A stretch of 64,000 nt of DNA from positions 53,282 to 117,281 of the forward strand of contig NZ_AYJW01000003.1 in assembly GCF_000497205.1 (NCBI RefSeq), written 5' to 3'. Below, piece by piece: positions 36,163 through 45,407 of the stretch (position 1 is the first letter of the stretch; every line of letters begins with the position of its first letter). Source of the stretch: Saccharopolyspora rectivirgula DSM 43747. GTDB taxonomy: Bacteria > Actinomycetota > Actinomycetes > Mycobacteriales > Pseudonocardiaceae. Both the position numbers and the translations under genes were made by a program. The notes beneath the pieces were generated by a model. The model was not told the DNA's origin, did no database searches, and saw only the letters and a program-made list of their open reading frames with translations.

Positions 36163-37266
36163 ATGCCGTCGCCGCGACCGACCCCGCTGCACCAAGTACA
36201 CCAGTCGCTCGGGGCCACCCTGACCGATTTCGCCGGCTGGCACATGCCGGTCCGCTACTCCGGGGACACCGCGGAGCACAACGCGGTCCGCAACAACGCC
36301 GGCCTGTTCGACATCTCCCACATGGGCGAGATCCGGGTGAGCGGCCCCCAAGCCGGGGAAGCCCTGGACTACGCCCTGGTCGGCCACGCTTCGGCGATCA
36401 AGCCGGGCCGGGCGCGCTACACGATGATCTGCAACGCCGAAGGCGGCGTGCTCGACGACTTGATCGTCTACCGCCTCGAGGAGCAGGAATTCCTCATCGT
36501 GGCCAACGCGGCCAACGCCGGCGTGGTGCACGGCGAACTGGTCGAGCGCGCGTCCGGGTTCACCGCCACCGTCACCGACGCCTCCGACCAGTACGCGCTG
36601 ATCGCCCTGCAAGGTCCGGAAGCCGCCGCCATCCTGGGACCGCTGACCGACACCGACCTCGACCAGGTCAAGTACTTCGCCGCCTACTCCGCCCAGGTCG
36701 CCGGCAAGCAGGTGCTGCTCGCCCGCACCGGGTACACCGGCGAGGACGGTTTCGAGCTGTTCGTCGCCCCGGACGACGCCGAAGCGCTGTGGCAGGCGCT
36801 GACCGAAGCCGGCCGCGAGCGCGGTCTGCAGCCCTGCGGGCTCTCCTGCCGGGACACCCTCCGCCTGGAGGCCGGGATGCCCCTGTACGGGCACGAGCTG
36901 TCCAGCGAGGTGACCCCGTATCATGCGAACCTCGGGCGCGTGGTGAAGCTGGACAAGCCGGGTGACTTCGTCGGCAAGAAGGCGCTGGCCGAGGCCGCCC
37001 AGCAGCCGACCGGGAAAACCCTGGTGGGGCTGGTCACGGAGCAGCGCCGGGCTCCCCGGCACGGCTACCGGGTGCTCGACCCGGAGGGCACCGAGATCGG
37101 TGTCGTCACCAGTGGTGCTCCGTCGCCCACTCTCGGCCACCCGATCGCAATGGCCTACGTCAACCGCGACTTCAGCGACCCCGGGACCGCCCTGCAGGTC
37201 GACGTCCGTGGCAAGGCGATGGCGGTGGAGGTCGTCGAGCTGCCGTTCTACCGCCGCAAAGCCTGA
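36163..37266 (+). CDS. gcvT: Aminomethyltransferase (glycine cleavage T protein)
   Basis: A 367-residue T protein that transfers the methylene group from the aminomethyl-lipoyl H protein to tetrahydrofolate, releasing ammonia. Landmarks are DFAGWHMPVRYSGDTAEHNAVRNNAGLFDISHMGEI at the N-terminus, ALQGPEAA, GYTGEDGFELFV, CGLSCRDTLRLEAGMPLYGHEL, and the C-terminal beta-barrel (VTSGAPSPTLGHPIAMAYV). ATG 36163 follows AAGGAG. gcvP and gcvH are not in the window. glyA follows after 24 bp, coupling glycine cleavage with serine-glycine exchange. Confidence 0.96.
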   Translation: MPSPRPTPLHQVHQSLGATLTDFAGWHMPVRYSGDTAEHNAVRNNAGLFDISHMGEIRVSGPQAGEALDYALVGHASAIKPGRARYTMICNAEGGVLDDLIVYRLEEQEFLIVANAANAGVVHGELVERASGFTATVTDASDQYALIALQGPEAAAILGPLTDTDLDQVKYFAAYSAQVAGKQVLLARTGYTGEDGFELFVAPDDAEALWQALTEAGRERGLQPCGLSCRDTLRLEAGMPLYGHELSSEVTPYHANLGRVVKLDKPGDFVGKKALAEAAQQPTGKTLVGLVTEQRRAPRHGYRVLDPEGTEIGVVTSGAPSPTLGHPIAMAYVNRDFSDPGTALQVDVRGKAMAVEVVELPFYRRKA

Positions 37267-37290
37267 CGAGAGCGAACACAGGAGGCAATC

Positions 37291-38571
37291 ATGTCTACAC
37301 CGGACCTGTTCAACGATCAGCTGTCGGTGGTGGACCCTGAAGTCGCGGAAGCCGTCAACGCCGAGTTGCGGCGGCAGCAGACCACGCTGGAGATGATCGC
37401 GTCGGAGAACTTCGCTCCGCAGTCGGTGCTCCAGGCGCAGGGGTCGGTGCTGACCAACAAGTACGCCGAGGGCTACCCGGGCAAGCGCTACTACGGCGGC
37501 TGCGAGCACGTCGACGTCGTCGAGCAGCTGGCCATCGACCGGGTCAAGCAGCTGTTCGGGGCCTCGTTCGCCAACGTGCAGCCGCACTCGGGCGCCCAGG
37601 CCAACGCCGCGGCGATGTTCGCCCTGCTCAAGCCGGGCGACACCATCATGGGCCTGGACCTGGCCCACGGTGGGCACCTCACCCACGGCATGCGGATCAA
37701 CTTCTCCGGCAAGCTCTACAACGTGGTGCCCTACCACGTCAGCGACGACGACCACCGGGTGGACATGGACGAGGTCGCCCGGCTGGCGCGCGAGCACAAG
37801 CCGCAGCTGATCATCGCCGGTTGGTCGGCCTACCCGCGGCAGCTGGACTTCAAGCGGTTCCGGGAGATCGCCGACGAGGTCGGCGCCTACCTGATGGTGG
37901 ACATGGCGCACTTCGCCGGGCTGGTCGCCGCCGGACTGCACCCCAACCCGGTGCCGCACGCGCACGTGGTCACCACCACCACGCACAAGACCCTCGGCGG
38001 CCCGCGCGGTGGCGTGATCCTGTCCTCCGACGAGGAGTTCACCAAGAAGTTCAACTCCGCCGTCTTCCCCGGCCAGCAGGGCGGTCCGCTCGAGCACGTC
38101 ATCGCGGGCAAGGCCGTGGCGTTCAAGATCGCCGCGGGTGAGGAGTTCAAGGACCGGCAGCGCCGCACCCTCGAAGGCGCGCAGATCCTGGCCGAGCGGC
38201 TGCTGGCCGACGACGCCCGGGAAGCCGGGGTGCAGCTGGTCTCCGGCGGCACCGACGTGCACCTGGTGCTGGTGGACCTGCGCAACTCCGAGCTGGACGG
38301 CAAGCAGGCCGAGGACCGGCTGCACGAGATCGGCATCACGGTCAACCGCAACGCGGTGCCCAACGACCCGCGCCCGCCGATGGTGACCTCCGGTCTGCGC
38401 ATCGGCACCCCGGCGTTGGCCACCCGCGGCTTCGGTCGGACCGAGTTCACCGAGGTCGCCGACATCATCGCCGAGGCCCTCAAGCCCAACTTCGACCAGG
38501 ACACCAGCGCCAAGCTGCGCTCCCGCGTCGAAGCCCTGGCCAACGCGTTCCCCCTCTACCCCAACATCTGA
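37291..38571 (+). CDS. glyA: Serine hydroxymethyltransferase
   Basis: A 426-residue fold-type I PLP enzyme that interconverts serine and glycine with tetrahydrofolate. It has [46 protein letters not shown] and the PLP-Lys motif [16 protein letters not shown], plus [18 protein letters not shown] and [18 protein letters not shown] 37291 has AGGAGG. It shares the glycine-riboswitch-controlled transcript with gcvT and ends at a strong intrinsic terminator. Confidence 0.97.
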   Translation: MSTPDLFNDQLSVVDPEVAEAVNAELRRQQTTLEMIASENFAPQSVLQAQGSVLTNKYAEGYPGKRYYGGCEHVDVVEQLAIDRVKQLFGASFANVQPHSGAQANAAAMFALLKPGDTIMGLDLAHGGHLTHGMRINFSGKLYNVVPYHVSDDDHRVDMDEVARLAREHKPQLIIAGWSAYPRQLDFKRFREIADEVGAYLMVDMAHFAGLVAAGLHPNPVPHAHVVTTTTHKTLGGPRGGVILSSDEEFTKKFNSAVFPGQQGGPLEHVIAGKAVAFKIAAGEEFKDRQRRTLEGAQILAERLLADDAREAGVQLVSGGTDVHLVLVDLRNSELDGKQAEDRLHEIGITVNRNAVPNDPRPPMVTSGLRIGTPALATRGFGRTEFTEVADIIAEALKPNFDQDTSAKLRSRVEALANAFPLYPNI

Positions 38572-38584
38572 GCGAATCAGCTGC

Positions 38585-38625
38585 AACACGCCTTCTCCGG
38601 CAGCGCCGGAGAAGGCGTGTTTTTT
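38585..38625 (+). terminator. Intrinsic terminator after glyA
   Basis: A 17-bp perfect stem (38585-38601 with 38605-38621, core CGCCTTCTCCGGC) with a 3-nt loop, followed by a T-run to 38625. It is one of few classical U-tract terminators in the window. Confidence 0.92.
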
Positions 38626-38667
38626 ATCACACATCCGGCCGTGCTGCCCGCTGGAGTTTCCGTAATG

Positions 38668-38818
38668 GACAGATGACGATCTGGAAAACCTCGCCAGAAC
38701 AACAAGTTTCCTCTTGCCATCTGTCACCCCAATAGCGGAGTATCTCCGCAGTTTTTGCGCAACCTGCTCCGTCCACGGATGCTGACGGCCCACCCACAGC
38801 CGCGGAATTTCCGTGGAC
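38668..38818 (+). promoter_or_regulatory. Structured leader with terminator-like hairpin upstream of cycA
   Basis: Three nested signals lie between the glyA terminator and cycA. GACAGATG (38668-38675) pairs with CATCTGTC (38718-38725), enclosing a CTGG/CCAG stem. GCGGAG-TAT-CTCCGC (38735-38749) is followed by T5 at 38752-38756, an intrinsic-terminator shape. GTCCACGG (38771-38778) pairs with CCGTGGAC (38811-38818) just before the ribosome-binding site. It matches no riboswitch class I recognise. Confidence 0.45.
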
Positions 38819-38841
38819 ACACTGGTGAGGAGTCCGCTTCG

Positions 38842-40224
38842 ATGAACCAGCCAGCACCCGGGGAATACCGCAAGGAACTGAGCAGCCGGCACATCAACAT
38901 GATCGCCATCGGCGGCGCGATAGGTGTCGGCCTCTTTCTCGGCTCCGGCAAAGCGCTCAACCAGGTCGGCCCTGGGCTGATCCTGATCTACGCGATTGCT
39001 GGACTGATGATCTTCTTCGTCATGCGCGCGCTCGGCGAACTGCTGATGTACCGCCCGGTCAGCGGTTCGTTCGCCGAGTACGCCGGTGAATTCGTCGGCC
39101 CGTGGGCTCGGTTCGCCACCGGTTGGGGCTACTGGCTGGTGTGGATCGTCACCGGCATGGCCGAGATCACCGCGGTTGGCGAGTACTTCCAGTTCTGGTT
39201 CCCGAACTTGCCACAGTGGATCCCCGCACTCGGTGCCCTGGTGACGCTGAGCGCGGTCAACTTGATCGCGGTGAAGTTGTTCGGAGAATTCGAGTTCTGG
39301 TTCGCGCTGATCAAGGTGGTGGCGATCATCGGTCTGATCGTGCTCGCCGCCCTCATCCTGGTCTTCGGGTTCAGCGACGTCGGCCAAACCGCCGCGGTCA
39401 GCAACATCTGGGAGCACGGCGGGTTCTTCCCCAACGGCGGGGTGCAAGCGCTGCTGGCCTTCCAGATCGTGATGTTCGCCTTCGTCGGTGTGGAGATGGT
39501 CGGCCAGACCGCCAGCGAGAGCAGCGACCCGCAGCGAGTGCTGCCGCGGGCGATCAACTCGGTCATGTGGCGGATCCTGATCTTCTACGTCGGCGCGCTG
39601 GCCGCCCTCACCGCCCTGGTGCCGTGGAACCAGTTCCCCGCCAACGGCAGCCCGTTCGTGCACGCCTTCACCCTGATCGGCATCCCCGCCGCCGCGGGAG
39701 TGGTGAACTTCGTGGTGACCACGGCCGCGCTCTCCTCCTGCAACAGCGGCATCTACTCCACCGGCCGGATGCTGCGCACCCTGTCCCTGGAGGGCCAAGC
39801 CCCGCGCGCGGTGCAGAAGCTGAGCAAGCGAGCCGTCCCCGCCCGGGCCATCGGCATCACCTTCTGCTCGATGCTGATCGGCGTGGTGCTCAACTACTTC
39901 GTCCCGGAACAGGCGTTCGTCTACATCACGAGCGCCAGCACGGTGGGCGCCATCTTCACCTGGGGCATGATCGTGCTGTCCCACCTCAAGTACCGGAAGA
40001 AGGTGGCCGCGGGTGAACTGCCGGCGGGGACGTTCCAGATGCCGTTCTCCCCGTACTCCAACTACGTCGTCCTGGCCTTCCTCGCGTTCGTCGTGGTGCT
40101 GCTGGCCTTCGACTCCGAGACGCGGATCGCCCTGTACGTGGCCCCGGTTTTGGCCGTCGCGATCGGGGTGGGTTACGCGGTCTCGCGCAACCGCCAGGCG
40201 CAGCCGGAACTGGTGGAGGACTGA
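38842..40224 (+). CDS. cycA: D-serine/D-alanine/glycine permease (CycA-like, APC family)
   Basis: A 460-residue, 12-TM amino acid/H+ symporter. RHINMIAIGGAIGVGLFLGSGKAL (TM1 with the APC GGAIGxGLF motif), FFVMRALGELLMYRPVSGSFAEYA, GWGYWLVWIVTGMAEITAVGEY and LFGEFEFWFALIKVVAII closely follow E. coli CycA rather than asparagine or aromatic permeases. ATG 38842 has GAGGAG; the frame is open to 38755 but that part is the structured leader. Its place after gcvT-glyA fits glycine or D-alanine uptake. Confidence 0.88.
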   Translation: MNQPAPGEYRKELSSRHINMIAIGGAIGVGLFLGSGKALNQVGPGLILIYAIAGLMIFFVMRALGELLMYRPVSGSFAEYAGEFVGPWARFATGWGYWLVWIVTGMAEITAVGEYFQFWFPNLPQWIPALGALVTLSAVNLIAVKLFGEFEFWFALIKVVAIIGLIVLAALILVFGFSDVGQTAAVSNIWEHGGFFPNGGVQALLAFQIVMFAFVGVEMVGQTASESSDPQRVLPRAINSVMWRILIFYVGALAALTALVPWNQFPANGSPFVHAFTLIGIPAAAGVVNFVVTTAALSSCNSGIYSTGRMLRTLSLEGQAPRAVQKLSKRAVPARAIGITFCSMLIGVVLNYFVPEQAFVYITSASTVGAIFTWGMIVLSHLKYRKKVAAGELPAGTFQMPFSPYSNYVVLAFLAFVVVLLAFDSETRIALYVAPVLAVAIGVGYAVSRNRQAQPELVED

Positions 40225-40230
40225 ACGAGT

Positions 40231-40272
40231 CGTCCGCGCTCGTCCGGCCCCGCAGCCGGGTGAGCGCGGACG
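40231..40272 (+). terminator. Terminator after cycA
   Basis: CGTCCGCGCTC (40231-40241) pairs with GAGCGCGGACG (40262-40272), with CCGG/CCGG pairing inside. It begins 7 bp past the cycA stop codon. Confidence 0.7.
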
Positions 40273-40409
40273 AACACCGGCTCAGCAGAACAGCAAGACA
40301 CCCGCACGCTGTTTTTCGAGGAGCAGAAAGGATCTTCTGACCGGAGGCCTTCTGCTACTGTCCGCAGTGAACTGAACGCGCTCCGAACATGACCGCGTTC
40401 AGCGGCTGC

Positions 40410-40446
40410 AGCTCCACAGCGGATCTTCCGACTCCGCTGTGGAGCT
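40410..40446 (-). terminator. Terminator after the DedA gene
   Basis: AGCTCCACAGCGGA (40410-40423) and TCCGCTGTGGAGCT (40433-40446) form a perfect 14-bp stem with a 9-nt loop. It lies 9 bp past the minus-strand dedA stop and could also stop plus-strand transcripts. Confidence 0.75.
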
Positions 40447-40454
40447 CTTGTTGT

Positions 40455-41135
40455 TCAAGCGACCGATTCCATGTCGTCTTCGTCGTCTTCCCGACGCTCG
40501 GGGATGGGTTCCACCACGGCAGCGCGCTTGGCCTTGCGCCGGCGGCGCCACCAGAACCCCGCACCGGCGAGCACCAGCAGGACCATGGCCACCCAGCTGG
40601 CCCGGCCCAGCGCTTCTTCGACGTACTTCGCCGAGGCCCCGGCCGCCCAGCCAACCCCCACGTGCAGGGTGGACCAAGCCGACGCCCCGAGCACGGAGGC
40701 GAACAGGAAGCGCCCGAAGCGCAATCCGCCGGAGCCGGCCGCGGCAGGCACCAACGTGCGCACCACCGGGAGGAAACGGCCGGCCAGCACGGCACCGAGC
40801 CCGTAGCGGCGCAGCAGCCGACCAGCCCGGTCCCAGTGGTGCTGGCCGAGCTTGCGGACCGCCCGGGTCTCCCGGATGCGGAAGCGGTAGCGGCGGCCGA
40901 GCCAGTAACCGATGTTGTCGCCCACCACCGCGCACAGCGTGACGGTGCCGGACAGGACGAAGAAGAACCCGACATCGGTCACCGCTGCCGAAGCGATCAG
41001 CAAACCGCTTTCCCCGGGAACCAGGAACCCGATCCCCAGCGTGCACTCACCGAGCACCAGCGCACCGGTCACCAGGATGAGCAGCGGTCGGGGCAGAAGG
41101 GCCACCACTGCCAGGAAGTCACTTATCAGCGTCAC
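40455..41135 (-). CDS. DedA/SNARE-associated family membrane protein
   Basis: 226 residues, five to six TM helices. DedA signatures are LGECTLGIGFLVPGESGLLIASA, GDNIGYWLGRRYRF and the F-x-R-x-(I/V)P-type motif AGRFLPVVRTLVPAAAGSGGLRFGRFL. The acidic C-terminal tail (PERREDDEDDMESVA) is unusual. DedA proteins are linked to undecaprenyl-phosphate or phospholipid flipping and membrane homeostasis. GTG 41135 has GAGGAG about 14 bp upstream. It is a single-gene unit. Confidence 0.9.
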   Translation of the reverse strand: MTLISDFLAVVALLPRPLLILVTGALVLGECTLGIGFLVPGESGLLIASAAVTDVGFFFVLSGTVTLCAVVGDNIGYWLGRRYRFRIRETRAVRKLGQHHWDRAGRLLRRYGLGAVLAGRFLPVVRTLVPAAAGSGGLRFGRFLFASVLGASAWSTLHVGVGWAAGASAKYVEEALGRASWVAMVLLVLAGAGFWWRRRRKAKRAAVVEPIPERREDDEDDMESVA

Positions 41136-41253
41136 GGGGTGGGACTCTCCTCGGCTTCGGGTGTCTGGCGGAACACGCTACCCGCCCCCGGGGAGTGGAG
41201 CCGGCGCCCCCACTACCGGCACCGCTCGGCTCGAGCAGCGAACTGCCGGTCGG

Positions 41254-42837
41254 TCAGCACGCCTTGAGCCAGGAGCACTCCAGTGAAGTCTCGTCCACGG
41301 GGGTGGCTGGGTTGTCAACCAGGTAGCGGCTGTTTGGCACAGCGGGCCGCCCTGAGGGACGTTCGTCCGGACCACTGTACTCAGCCAGCCGAACCGCGAT
41401 GGAGTCCTCCAGGTCTTTGGGGGCGTTGCCGAGGAATTGGTTGAAAACGACGGAAAACACCAGCGGCTGGCCGTTGGCCGCGGTGACGTAGCCGGACAGC
41501 GAGGTGACCCCGGTCAGCGAGCCGGTTTTGGCGTGCACGTTGTTCTCCGCCGCCGTCCCGCCCATGCGGTTGCGCAGAGTTCCGCCGGTCATGCGATCCG
41601 CCGCTCCGGCCACCGGGAGCGAGTCGTACCAGACCTGGAACCAAGGGCGCTCCCGGGCGTTGTCGAGCAGCACGGCCAACTGCTCCGGCGTCACACCATC
41701 CATCGTGGACAAACCGGACCCGTCGACCATGCAGAGCACATCGGGCTCAACGCCCAGCCCGCGCAATTCGTCGTTCAGCACCGCGAGGCCGGCGTCCCAG
41801 CTGCCGACTCCTCGCTCCACCCGCCCCATGGTCTTCACCAGGATCTCGGCGTGGCCGTTGTTGCTCAGCTTCATGAACGGCACCAGCAGCTCGCCCAGCG
41901 GCATCGACTGCCGCTGGGCGACCACCCGCGCCCCGGCGGGCACCACCGCCCGCCCCGCGGGATCCGCGACGGTGACCCCGTGCCGCTGGAGGGCCTGGGC
42001 GAACAGGTCCGCCGCATAGGCGGTCGGATCGGGCACGGTGGTGAAGTCCTCGACCGGCTCCGCCCCGGCCGGGACGGTGCCGCTGACCACCACGGTGGTC
42101 GAACCGTGCTCCCGCTGCACCGACACGTCCGGCTCGGTGCCGGCAGCAGCGGTGCGCACCCGGTTCTCGACGCGCAGCACCGACGTCGGCGGATCCAGCC
42201 GCACCTCGGCCGGCTGGCCTTCCGCGGTCGGCGCCACCTGCACGATCGCGGTCCCGGAGTCGTAGTCGGTGTTGGGGGAAGCCGTCAGCGCGGAGATCGG
42301 CGCGGCGTAGTAGTAGGGCTCGTCGTCCCACATCCAGCCGGTGCCCAGGGGCACGTCGTCGAAGAACGAGTCGTCGGCGAGCAGCCGCCCCTGCACGGCT
42401 CGGATCCCCGCGTCGGCGACCTGTTCGGCCAGCGCGTCGTAGTCCGCGGCCAGCATCGTCGGGTCCCCGGTGCCGCGCAGGTAGAGGTCTCCCCGCAGCA
42501 CGGATCCGACTTGTTCCCCGGCGGCCAGCACCTCGGTGCGGAACCGGTGGTCGGGCCCGAGTGCTTCCAGGGCCGCCGCGGAGGTCAGCAGCTTGGCGTT
42601 GGAAGCCGGGGTCACCCGCTGCCGCGCCTGCCGGCTGTAGAGCACTTCGCCGCTGACCGGATCGCGCACCACGACGCCGACGTGGGCCCCGTCCAGGCGC
42701 GGATCGGCGAGGATCTCGTCCAGGTCGGCCCGCAGCGCGTCCTCGCCCACCGGGCCCGCGCTGATCGGACCGGCCAGCAGCACCGAAGCCCCCAGGGTCG
42801 CCGCCAGACCGGCCGCCAGAACCGATCGCCGCCGCAT
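41254..42837 (-). CDS. dacB: D-alanyl-D-alanine carboxypeptidase/endopeptidase (PBP4 class)
   Basis: A 527-residue class C low-molecular-weight penicillin-binding protein. A signal peptide (1-28) is followed by the catalytic SxxK (S79-N-A-K82 in TPASNAKLLTS), a long insert typical of PBP4 (~95-300), SxN as SNNGHAE and KTG as HAKTGSLTG. It cleaves terminal D-Ala or cross-links in peptidoglycan. The C-terminus extends past the usual fold and ends ETSLECSWLKAC with two Cys, possibly a disulfide. ATG 42837 has GGAGGTG. Confidence 0.93.
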   Translation of the reverse strand: MRRRSVLAAGLAATLGASVLLAGPISAGPVGEDALRADLDEILADPRLDGAHVGVVVRDPVSGEVLYSRQARQRVTPASNAKLLTSAAALEALGPDHRFRTEVLAAGEQVGSVLRGDLYLRGTGDPTMLAADYDALAEQVADAGIRAVQGRLLADDSFFDDVPLGTGWMWDDEPYYYAAPISALTASPNTDYDSGTAIVQVAPTAEGQPAEVRLDPPTSVLRVENRVRTAAAGTEPDVSVQREHGSTTVVVSGTVPAGAEPVEDFTTVPDPTAYAADLFAQALQRHGVTVADPAGRAVVPAGARVVAQRQSMPLGELLVPFMKLSNNGHAEILVKTMGRVERGVGSWDAGLAVLNDELRGLGVEPDVLCMVDGSGLSTMDGVTPEQLAVLLDNARERPWFQVWYDSLPVAGAADRMTGGTLRNRMGGTAAENNVHAKTGSLTGVTSLSGYVTAANGQPLVFSVVFNQFLGNAPKDLEDSIAVRLAEYSGPDERPSGRPAVPNSRYLVDNPATPVDETSLECSWLKAC

Positions 42838-42979
42838 CGCCCACCTCCCGCTCGCAGATCAGCGAGCAAACCTAAGCACGGCGAACACCGGCGGTCAACG
42901 ATTCACCACTGAGCGCGTCGGACGGTGGCTCGCGAACACCGGTCCGGTGCAACGCGGGAGCGGGGCCGGAGCAGCGGAT

Positions 42980-43591
42980 TCAGCTGAGCGCCACCGAGGT
43001 CGCCATCACCAGCAGCGCGCTCCCGCAGCACCGCTCGAAGACCTTGCGGCGACGCGCGTCCGCGATGAACCGGGCGAACCAGCGCACCGAGGGGATGACC
43101 AGCAGCCACCACGCCGCGAACGCCGCCACGGTCACCGCGCTGAGCAGGCTCGCCTGGGCCACCGGATCGCCTCCGGCGTCCATGGCCTGCGGCAGCAGCG
43201 TCAGGAACATCAGCATGATCTTCGGGTTGAGCACGTCGGTCAGCAGACCGCGCAGGAAGACCGACAACCCCGACCGCGGGGGCGCGGCAGCGGTGAACTG
43301 CCCACCGGACTTGCCCGCCTGCCGCAGCAGCTGCACCCCCATCCAGATCAGGTAGGCCGCCCCCACGGCCTTGACCACCAGCAGCGCACCGGGAACCGTC
43401 ACCAGCAGCGCCGACAGGCCCGCGGTCGCAGCGGTGGCGTGCACCAGCAGCCCGCAGGTGACTCCTGCCGCGGCCAGCCAGCCGTACTTGGTCTTGGTCG
43501 CCGCATTGCTGGTGACCATGACGAAGTCCGGGCCCGGAACCACGACGATCACGAACAGGGCGACCAGGAACGGTCCCCAAGCGATGTGCAA
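42980..43591 (-). CDS. LysE/RhtB-family amino acid exporter
   Basis: A 203-residue, six-TM exporter. The family start WGPFLVALFVIVVVPGPDFVMVTSNAATKTKYGWLAAAG includes the conserved PGPD motif. GAAYLIWMGVQLLR and LLTDVLNPKIMLMFLTLLPQAM are further signatures. The start is TTG 43591 with GGAGGGGG at good spacing. It is divergent from an Lrp/AsnC regulator (94 bp between starts), the standard arrangement in which the regulator senses the exported amino acid. Confidence 0.92.
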   Translation of the reverse strand: MHIAWGPFLVALFVIVVVPGPDFVMVTSNAATKTKYGWLAAAGVTCGLLVHATAATAGLSALLVTVPGALLVVKAVGAAYLIWMGVQLLRQAGKSGGQFTAAAPPRSGLSVFLRGLLTDVLNPKIMLMFLTLLPQAMDAGGDPVAQASLLSAVTVAAFAAWWLLVIPSVRWFARFIADARRRKVFERCCGSALLVMATSVALS

Positions 43592-43685
43592 CGCGCGTCC
43601 CCCTCCAAAACCCCACGTCGGTAGCAGAGGACATGGTCTGCCACTTGTTCGCTGCAATGCCATTCGGCGCGTACGATGTTCGGTT

Positions 43686-44189
43686 GTGCCCGAACACGTC
43701 GAACTGGATTCGGTCGACTGGCTGATCCTGGAGGAACTGCAGAACAACGCCACCCTGCCGAACCGGACCCTGGCCGAACGGGTGGGCCTGGCCCCCTCCA
43801 GTTGTCTGCAGCGAGTCCGCCGATTGCGGGAACGGGGAGTGATCACCGGGTCGCACATCGACGTGGACCTGGCCGCCACCGGGCTGCGCCTGGAAGCCAT
43901 CGTGGCGATGAACGTGCGCCCGCAGACCCGGCAGGTGATCAGCCAGTTCCGGGAGTTCATCATGGCGCAGCCGGAAACCCAGTCCCTGCTGCACGTCAGC
44001 GGCCAAGCGGACTTCCTGCTGCACGTCGCCGTGGAGGACCCGCAGCACCTGCAGCGGTTCCTGGTCGACAAGCTCGCCCCGCGCACCGAGGTCCGGCACT
44101 TCACCACGTCGATCGTGCTCGAGAAGATCCGCACCCGAGCGCTGTCCCCGCCGAAGCACCTGCGCCCGAAGCGGCGCCGCAGGAGCTGA
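43686..44189 (+). CDS. Lrp/AsnC-family regulator
   Basis: 167 residues. The N-terminal winged helix is LDSVDWLILEELQNNATLPNRTLAERVGLAPSSCLQRVRRLRERGVITG; the C-terminal RAM domain has GLRLEAIVAMNVRPQ and VSGQADFLLHVAVEDPQHLQRFL. A basic tail (RPKRRRRS) follows. GTG 43686 has no clear ribosome-binding site, so the message may be leaderless or start a little elsewhere. It is the probable activator of the divergent LysE-type exporter. Confidence 0.92.
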   Translation: MPEHVELDSVDWLILEELQNNATLPNRTLAERVGLAPSSCLQRVRRLRERGVITGSHIDVDLAATGLRLEAIVAMNVRPQTRQVISQFREFIMAQPETQSLLHVSGQADFLLHVAVEDPQHLQRFLVDKLAPRTEVRHFTTSIVLEKIRTRALSPPKHLRPKRRRRS

Positions 44190-44273
44190 CCGGCCGAGGT
44201 TGCATCTGCCTCCGGAGGGCTGCAGAGTCACAGGGGCAACCAATCGGCCTACCCCGACAGGAGAACGCGCAGC

Positions 44274-45407
44274 TTGCCCGGAACCGATCCCCAGCACCGG
44301 GTGTTGGGCCTGGTCACCGACCCCGACATGCCCACGCAAATAGGAGGGAGGCTGCTCGACCACGTCACCCGGTGGCTGGAAGAACGCACCGGTTCGGCGT
44401 GGAAGGTCGACCAGGTGTCGGACCCGATCACCGCCAGCGACTACGAGAGCGAGAAGATCCTGCAGGCGGTGAACGCGCACCGGCAGCAGTACGGCTGGGA
44501 ATGCGCCATCTACGTCACCGACCTGCCGCTGCTGCTCCCCCGCGGACCGTTGATCGCCGACATCAGCGCAGAGGGCCGCGTCGCCTTGATCTCCTTCCCC
44601 GCGCTCGGGGCGCTGCGGTCCTTCCGCCGGACCAGGCAGGCGATCGAACAGGTCCTGGACGACCTGTTGACCCGGCAAGAGCAACCGGACGAGGACAGCG
44701 GGGAAGGCCACCGGCTGGAGAACCCGCTGACCCGGGCCCTGGCCCCGGTGGAGCGGATCGAACAGCCCAAGGAGTGGGTCGACGTGCGCTACGCCTCGCC
44801 GCGCCGGCGCGGCTGGGTGCGGCTGGCCACGGGAATGGTGCGGGCCAACCGCCCGTGGCGGATGGTCTGGGGGCTGTCCAACGCGCTGGCCGCGTCCCTG
44901 GCCGCGACGGGCTTCGGACTGTTCACCTCCACGGTGTGGCAGCTGGGCGACACCCTCACCCCGCTGCGCGCCACGGGCACGACGCTGTTCGCGATCGGGC
45001 TGATGATCGGGTGGTTGATCGCCATCCACGACCTGTGGGAACGGGTCGGGCGGCGCGCCGTGCGGGACCGCCGGCTGGCGGTGCTGTACAACGCCTCGAC
45101 CGTGACCTCGCTCAGCTTCGGCGTGCTCAGCCTGTACGCGCTGGTCTTCCTGGTCAGCATCGCGGGTGCCGCCACCGTCATCAACCCGCAGGTGCTGGGC
45201 AGCACGCTCGGGCATCCCCCAGACGCCAGCGCTTACCTGCGGCTGGCCTGGATGCTCTCCTCCATGGCCCTGATCGCCGGGGCCCTGGGTTCGAGCTTGG
45301 AAAGCGACGCTGCCGTTCGCCAAGCCGCTTACGGCTATCGCGAACGGCAGCGCCGGGAGAAGTACGCCCAGAAGGAGAAGGAACAGGAACGGGAGAACCG
45401 CTCCTGA
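44274..45407 (+). CDS. Conserved actinobacterial membrane protein of unknown function
   Basis: 377 residues. The N-terminal ~130 residues are a soluble alpha/beta domain (HRVLGLVTDPDMPTQIGG, ECAIYVTDLPLLLPRGPLIADIS), and ~190-355 contain about four TM helices. The tail is charged (RERQRREKYAQKEKEQEREN). I recall similar proteins annotated loosely in actinomycetes, without solid function. TTG 44274 has AGGAGA about 10 bp upstream. Its stop codon abuts the convergent thioesterase stop codon with no base between. Confidence 0.75.
   Translation: MPGTDPQHRVLGLVTDPDMPTQIGGRLLDHVTRWLEERTGSAWKVDQVSDPITASDYESEKILQAVNAHRQQYGWECAIYVTDLPLLLPRGPLIADISAEGRVALISFPALGALRSFRRTRQAIEQVLDDLLTRQEQPDEDSGEGHRLENPLTRALAPVERIEQPKEWVDVRYASPRRRGWVRLATGMVRANRPWRMVWGLSNALAASLAATGFGLFTSTVWQLGDTLTPLRATGTTLFAIGLMIGWLIAIHDLWERVGRRAVRDRRLAVLYNASTVTSLSFGVLSLYALVFLVSIAGAATVINPQVLGSTLGHPPDASAYLRLAWMLSSMALIAGALGSSLESDAAVRQAAYGYRERQRREKYAQKEKEQERENRS

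Noticed and set aside
36034..39984. A very long open frame antisense to gcvT, glyA and cycA
   Set aside because: It is a by-product of GC-rich third codon positions: low complexity, His/Gly/Val/Gln-rich, no ribosome-binding site, while the sense strand carries three well-conserved genes.
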